A DNA stretch of 64,000 bases. Source: Oscheius sp. JU75. Its lineage: Eukaryota > Nematoda > Chromadorea > Rhabditida > Rhabditidae. The notes beneath the pieces were generated by a model, which made no database searches, was not told the origin of the DNA, and saw only the letters and a program-made list of their open reading frames with translations. The position numbers and the translations under genes are program-made. The stretch covers positions 9,052,001 through 9,116,000 of the forward strand of contig JASJZC010000007.1 in NCBI GenBank assembly GCA_037178855.1, in the 5' to 3' direction. Positions 59,221-64,000 of the stretch are shown in pieces; position 1 is the first letter of the stretch, and the number at the start of each line of letters is the position of its first letter.

Positions 59221-61198
59221 ATGCTTCTTCGCCAGCTCGTCTTTGCTCTTCTGATCATCGTTTTCGTTGGCAACTTTCTTCTTTCTTTATAGCGACATCG
59301 TGTTTTTTAGAGGCAGACTTGAACTGTCCCGAAGATTACAAGTACGACTCCACGTACGGATGTCTATCGGTAACATAAAGAATGAAAGTTTATGAAACAA
59401 AACAGTTTAGGTGCAACCTTCTCTCCCCCGCGACTCAGCTTACCGCTACTGTGCAGAACTTTCCGCCTCTTTTTTCAGGATAAGGAATGCTTATGTGAGC
59501 TAACAGATTCAGTAGAGATGTTAATTTATCATGTAGGACAACACTGCCTTCGGTCACATTTGTATTTATGGGCAAAGATGCTGGCTAGGAATCACTTGCA
59601 ACTCTAGCGATGTTTCCAGTTGTATCTTTGATAACGGTGATCCTCTAACTTACACTAATTTTGCTCCTGGTAGGCAGACAGATCTTAAAAAGAAAAAAGT
59701 GCTCAGGTGAACCCAAGGCTGCTAAAGGACCATGTGTTTACTATGACAGAGCTACCGGTCTTTGGTATACGGGTGACTGTTTCACTTATAGTGACTTCGT
59801 CTGTCAAATTGACGAAAATGTAGATCGTAAGGATGCATAACTTCTATGCACAATTATTTAGCTCAATATTGCGGCGACTTTAATTCCTTCTACCGCGGCA
59901 AATGCTACTTCTACAATTTAACGCAGTCTTTGGCCGATGCTGAAAGCAAATGTCAGTCCAATTGCGGAAAGCTGGTTTCGATCCATTCTCAACAGGTGGC
60001 CTCGTCAGACATTTACTTTTACGATTTGCTTTTAGCAAAATCAGCTGTATCAGCAGTACATAGCTGCAGAACAATATGGCGGACACCCTTACAGTTACTC
60101 GTACCTTGGTTTACAATCTTCTGGAAAAAGTTACAGCTGGCTTGACAACAGTGCTTTCGATTACAACAATTTCGGTATTTAGTTCCCGCTTTTATTTGCT
60201 ACCAACTCTCTCGGAAATTCAAAAACATCGGCGGGGATTGAATCAGAGTCATGACCCAACGCACTAGTTACTGACTTTGATAGGCAACTATGACGTTTTC
60301 CGCTCAGCGGTTATGTTACTATGACTCTTTCAGTTCTTGCCATACTTCCGTCTCCCTGTCCAATACGTTAACCGCGGCCAGGGCTATACTATAGCAGAGG
60401 CCATCAAACTCGAACCATTTGCAAAACTGTCTATATTTGATTCTGCGCTCCTTCCTATCATATTATGTAATTTCAGGCGTGGAGAATCCCTTACTCGGTT
60501 CATGTGTGCTGTTGTCAGTGGCAGACTCAGTAAAAACTCACAACGCTTCAGCTGGACAATGGTTCAACGGTGCCTGTTCCATGGCAAACTCGAATGCAAA
60601 CTATATTGCGGCAGTATGCGTTAAAGGTCAGCACTTGAACCTCATCTTTTCTTATATGTAAGTTTTCAGATCCTGTAAACAATTGCACGGGTCCATTGCT
60701 CAAACCGATCTCGCCAATCCTGTGCGATTCTAAGCCGCCATTGTTTACCAACGATTCAGGGACTGTTCGTACTCCCTCTTTGGGAAATATATTCTAATGT
60801 TAAGATCTATTCCCCCGGCTATCCTCGTGGATCTTTATACGGTCTTTCATGCCAATACAACATTGTTATTCAATCTGGTGCAAAGGTCTCAGCTACTATC
60901 CACTATATTCTTTGGCCGGGTCATTTGGAATTCTACAACTCCTTGGATCCAGAAGCATCTAGCTTCGAGAAGTAAGTCGGCTAAACGTTCTTCTCAAAAT
61001 TTCTACTGTTTACAGAATCACTGGAAGCGGCACTCAAACGGTAAATTTCCTTCTGCTAGTAGCCATTAGAAACAGCTAATACTTATGCAGAACTATCTAA
61101 AACCATTTCAGATTAACAGTACCACAAATACGATGAAGATAGTTTATACTGTTGGAGACGATGACAATCTGTTTGTTTTAAACTATGGGCAACAATGA
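59221..61198 (+). CDS. secreted C-type lectin with two CLECT-like domains and a CUB domain
   Basis: Exons in phase (383 codons): 59221-59265, 59313-59369, 59537-59669, 59707-59826, 59862-59995, 60036-60174, 60477-60626, 60670-60764, 60805-60971, 61016-61040, 61112-61198. After a signal peptide (MLLRQLVFALLIIVF) comes a short first CLECT (WLGITCNSSD ... APGEPKAAKGPCVYYDRAT ... FTYSDFVCQ), a second CLECT (FYRGKCYFYNLTQSLADAES, CGKLVSIHSQ, SYSWLDNSAFDYNNFG, ACSMANSNANYIAAVC), then a CUB domain (GTIYSPGYPRG, SCQYNIVIQSGAKV). The first CLECT lacks its N-terminal helix region, so an exon between 59370 and 59536 may be missed. Neither CLECT shows a clear EPN/QPD calcium-sugar motif. Such CLECT-CUB genes are abundant in nematodes and often infection-responsive. 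An AATAAA overlaps the stop codon (61198-61203). Confidence 0.88.
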
Positions 61199-61459
61199 AT
61201 AAAGATGGGCCAATCTCAATTCTATCAATTCCATAACATTCATGAGCAATTAATGTGATTTGTTCTACAAGCCAGTTGCCTGTTACGTGTTTATTATGTA
61301 CATGTTACCTGCTGCGCACATCGGTCAGCTTCTAGCCTTTCTAAGGTTCACAAACTCGTCTTTACTTGTCTTTTGTCACTTATTTGAAAAAAATCTCGAA
61401 AGTATTTCTCAGATCTGCAAACTCTTCAATAAGTCCCTGTGTGCTGATGCCACTGAATA

Positions 61460-61950
61460 ACACTTTGCAGTAATGGCTCAGAAATTCCTGTTGCATGACC
61501 AGTAACAATATTGCCTGTTTGCGTCACAGGTCAGTCCTGAAGGGAAACATTAGACAAAATGTTCCGCAAACGAAAAAAACAGATTTCAGACTAATTCTTC
61601 TTACCTTCTTGATTATGGATCCTTAAGATCCTTTACTTGCTCCTAGAACACCGGTAATGTGTGATTCGCAGCAGCAAATGTCCACCAATAGTCCTGGGAT
61701 GGTACGTGTTGACGCATCCACGTCATTGAAAAGATCTCTTAATGAACTTTGACTAGCATGATTGGAAATTCAGATTTTATTCCGCGGTTTTCTTCGGAAT
61801 GCATTGTATCAGCTTTATTGCCAATATGATATTATACTACAATCCGGGGCAAATGTTAACTCAAACATCGAGTTCAACCTTGAAAACGTGATTCTGTTTC
61901 TGGCTCATGTCCATTCTTTGTGGAAGAACATCTAATGTGGAAGAAATTAT
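61460..61950 (+). pseudogene. decayed partial copy of the CLECT-CUB gene
   Basis: About 270 bp after the lectin gene, three segments mirror its 3' half in order and with equivalent splice sites: WLRNSCCMTSNNIACLR (compare WFNGACSMANSNANYIA), then DPLLAPRTPVMCDS (compare LLKPISPILCDS), then NALYQLYCQYDIILQSGANV (compare SLYGLSCQYNIVIQSGAKV). A TAA stands right before the Trp codon where the intact gene has CAA, and the first CLECT-coding half is missing or unrecognisable. Confidence 0.75.
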
Positions 61951-62651
61951 ATGTAGCATTCTGAAAGTACCAAACATTGTTAAAGTGCTAGTCAAGTGCT
62001 TATAAGGAAGAAGCATAAACAGTAATCCAATACTGACTACTGCTAGTTGTATGGCGCGCACGTTGTTTAACCAAGGCCGTGCATCGGCGGATTCTCTACA
62101 AGAGTGCTAGAGAGCCATGTTGGATTCTCGTGGAACTGGGAGACCTTCACTTCCTTTGTTAATTAGTACAACTGTCATCGATTTTGTCGCATCGCGTGGT
62201 CTCGTTCAGCCTGTTTCCTTGATGAAATCTATCTAAGGTTCAAAATTTCATTTTAGATTGTTTGAATTCGGTAGACCTCGGGAGGGACCAAGTGTCAGTG
62301 GTCATCATGTCCACTGGCTTTAATGAATGTTTTGCAGTTTCACAGATTTTCGATATGCAGTCACTTCTTAGTCTGACGCTGGAGCGGGATGATCTATTCA
62401 CTTTTAGTTCTCTCGGACAGTTGTCGCTGTTATGTTTTTTTGCCGATAGACTAATTTAGGTTTTGTGATATACGCTGCTAGCAAAATATTGGTAGCGGTG
62501 TTTTTATTTAAAGCTATACATTTTGTGCGAAACTGTCGCGATCTTCAGATCTGGTGATTCAAGACTGTTGTCATTAGGATTGTCCAGAAAACTCTTAGAT
62601 TCTATCCATTCTTTCCTTCAAACTTTCTTTTTCATTTCCCGAGCAAACCCT
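61951..62651. other. no gene seen
   Basis: Short ORFs only, without domains; probably the promoter side of the GalNAc-transferase gene. Confidence 0.5.
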
Positions 62652-62689
62652 TTTTCAGCTCACAAAACTTCGGGTAACGTAGCTGACCG

Positions 62690-63445
62690 ATGTCGTGGAA
62701 ACGAAAACAACTGGAACTGCAAAGGTTTTGCCGGGCGAAGTTGGTTTTATTCACTCCATTCACACAAATTTTTGCTTGTAGAGGTCTTCGAGTAGCTATT
62801 CTCACAGGATGCGTCTTTTTGTTCATGTTCGCCGTATCGAATATAGGCAGTGGAGGACAGAGAGTACGTACTTTATAGTTTCTTCGACTGTATACGGTTA
62901 CAGCACCTGATCGAGGCCATTGATACTGGAGATTTACATGAAGCTGCTTGGCAGAATACGAAACTCGCTGGAGACCAGGATCCTAATACAATTTTCAAGG
63001 AGTCGGAGCTTGGAAACTTTGAACCGAAAGTCCCGGAAACGCCTAGTAGTCAGCCTGGTTCGAAAGGTTTTTTTTTATTTAGGTTTTTTTTTTCAGGAGA
63101 AGGTGGTCGCCCAGTCTACGTAAAAGATGCTGAAGGACAACAGGCATCTCGCCGAGCGGAGAGCGAATTCGGTTTTAATACCTATGTCAGTGACATGATT
63201 TCCATGAACAGAACCATTCCCGACATTCGCATGGAAGAGTAAGAGCCACTTATCCCGATTTATACTGTAGCTATTCAGGTGCAAGCATTGGGATTACCCC
63301 GAAGATCTCCCGACCGTCTCTGTCGTTGTGGTTTTTCACAACGAGGGTTGGACTCCTCTCTTGAGAACAGTACACTCCGTCTTTCTGAGATCCCCTCCCA
63401 ATCTCCTCAAGGAAGTTGTCATGGTTGATGACTACTCAGCTAAGG
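62690..63445 (+). CDS. polypeptide N-acetylgalactosaminyltransferase, 5' part (cut by window)
   Basis: Five exons in phase: 62690-62724, 62782-62863, 62904-63066, 63097-63238, 63279-63445. It encodes a type II Golgi membrane protein: a basic cytoplasmic tail ([13 protein letters not shown]), a membrane anchor ([15 protein letters not shown]), a stem, then the start of the GT-27 catalytic domain with [56 protein letters not shown] and [11 protein letters not shown]. These enzymes add GalNAc to Ser/Thr, starting mucin-type O-glycans. The next exon should continue the UDP-sugar site and carry DxH; it is not found before base 64000, so the intron exceeds 550 nt. Intron 1 (57 nt) is in frame and stop-free. 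TTTTCAG is at 62652-62658. Confidence 0.93.
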
Positions 63446-63731
63446 GTAGGTGCTTAGACATACTAAAGTTTGGATATGCCTCTGGTGGGAAGACAACTTA
63501 CCGATTCTCGGAAGCAAAGATACACACAAATTATCCCCAGGGGGAGGCAAAAGTGATTTTCATTGGGTTCGCGCGGTTACTCCTTTATTTTGCATGGTTC
63601 ATTAAAAGGAATGTACCACAAAATGCGAAAGGATTTGGGCATATACTGTCAGACAGCATGGGTTCGGTCATTCTAGCTTCAATGTTTTCATAGCTGCAGT
63701 AGACCGTATGGAACCACTCTATTGGACGCTA

Positions 63732-63815
63732 GCCGTGCGTGTCTATCCGTCCGTATAAACTCGGTGAATTGCTTAAGCTTTTAATCAGAAAATCTCGGGT
63801 TCGGATCCGCACGAC
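63732..63815 (+). tRNA. degenerate tRNA-like sequence
   Basis: The stretch ends GGTTCGGATCCGCACGAC, in which GGTTCGGATCC matches a B-box/T-arm, and a T-run follows at once. CCGTGCG at its left pairs with CGCACGG-like bases at the right except for one position, and CTTTTAA could be a Lys(UUU)-type anticodon loop. The D-arm and anticodon stem do not fold well. Most likely a pseudo-tRNA or tRNA-derived element. Confidence 0.25.
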
Positions 63816-64000
63816 AATTTTTTTTGAATAATAGTGTCTTCTTCAAATTTCAAAGTACTAACAACGTTGATATAGGCTTATATGACTTTTTGTTATCACG
63901 AGATGTGCGCGGTTTTCAAGATGACAGATGGGCCTTTGTGACTCAGATCATCCATTGTGTACCGTCGATTTTAAAAGGAAACATTTTTTGCCGTACAACA

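Overview
The window is a piece of a nematode nuclear genome. The gene set is metazoan: alpha-catenin, a DM-domain factor, HP1, a Golgi GalNAc-transferase. The tandem-DM-domain gene is of the MAB-3/DMD-3 type known from C. elegans, the rhodanese looks nematode-like, most introns are 36-45 nt ending in TTTCAG or TTTAG, and many start codons follow a TTTCAG-like site by 0-32 nt, as expected for spliced-leader trans-splicing. The lineage inside Nematoda cannot be fixed by reading alone. I built gene models by joining exons by eye and checking that reading phase closes across every intron; coordinates may be off by a base or two.

Layout. 0.4-0.9 kb: start of a mercaptopyruvate sulfurtransferase (-). 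2.5-6.7: complete pyruvate carboxylase (+). 7.8-12.5: alpha-catenin (+), tail-to-tail with ADCK1 kinase (12.6-15.2, -). 15.6-16.9: small Cys-rich single-pass membrane protein (-). 19.0-19.8: secreted PAN/apple protein (-). 20.3-21.0: P-loop fragment (-) and a hypothetical (+). 21.2-26.5: ankyrin array, complete TKL-like kinase, and a second ankyrin-containing gene (all -), with broken frames and internal duplications. 26.7-27.1: small hypothetical (-). 27.2-29.9: degenerate repeat block. 30.8-33.6: coiled-coil protein (-) with a foldback element in an intron. 34.4-35.5: HP1 (+). 36.5-38.4: DESI2 isopeptidase (-). 41.9-44.0: two-DM-domain transcription factor (-). 45.3-45.7: hypothetical (+). 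46.2-49.1: long-chain acyl-CoA synthetase (+). 50.9-51.6: Cys-rich hypothetical (-). 51.7-52.2: possible retrotransposon relic (-). 53.7-56.3: carboxylesterase (+). 56.5-59.0: secreted Pro-rich/Cys protein (+). 59.2-61.2: CLECT-CLECT-CUB secreted lectin (+) followed by a decayed partial copy. 62.7 to the right edge: polypeptide GalNAc-transferase (+), cut by the window.

The conserved genes are housekeeping or developmental and not functionally linked to each other. The most unusual stretch is 20-30 kb, where ankyrin repeats, a non-RD kinase, foldback elements and a repeat block lie together; it looks like a fast-evolving family locus. No CRISPR, operon-type defence system or intact transposon was seen.
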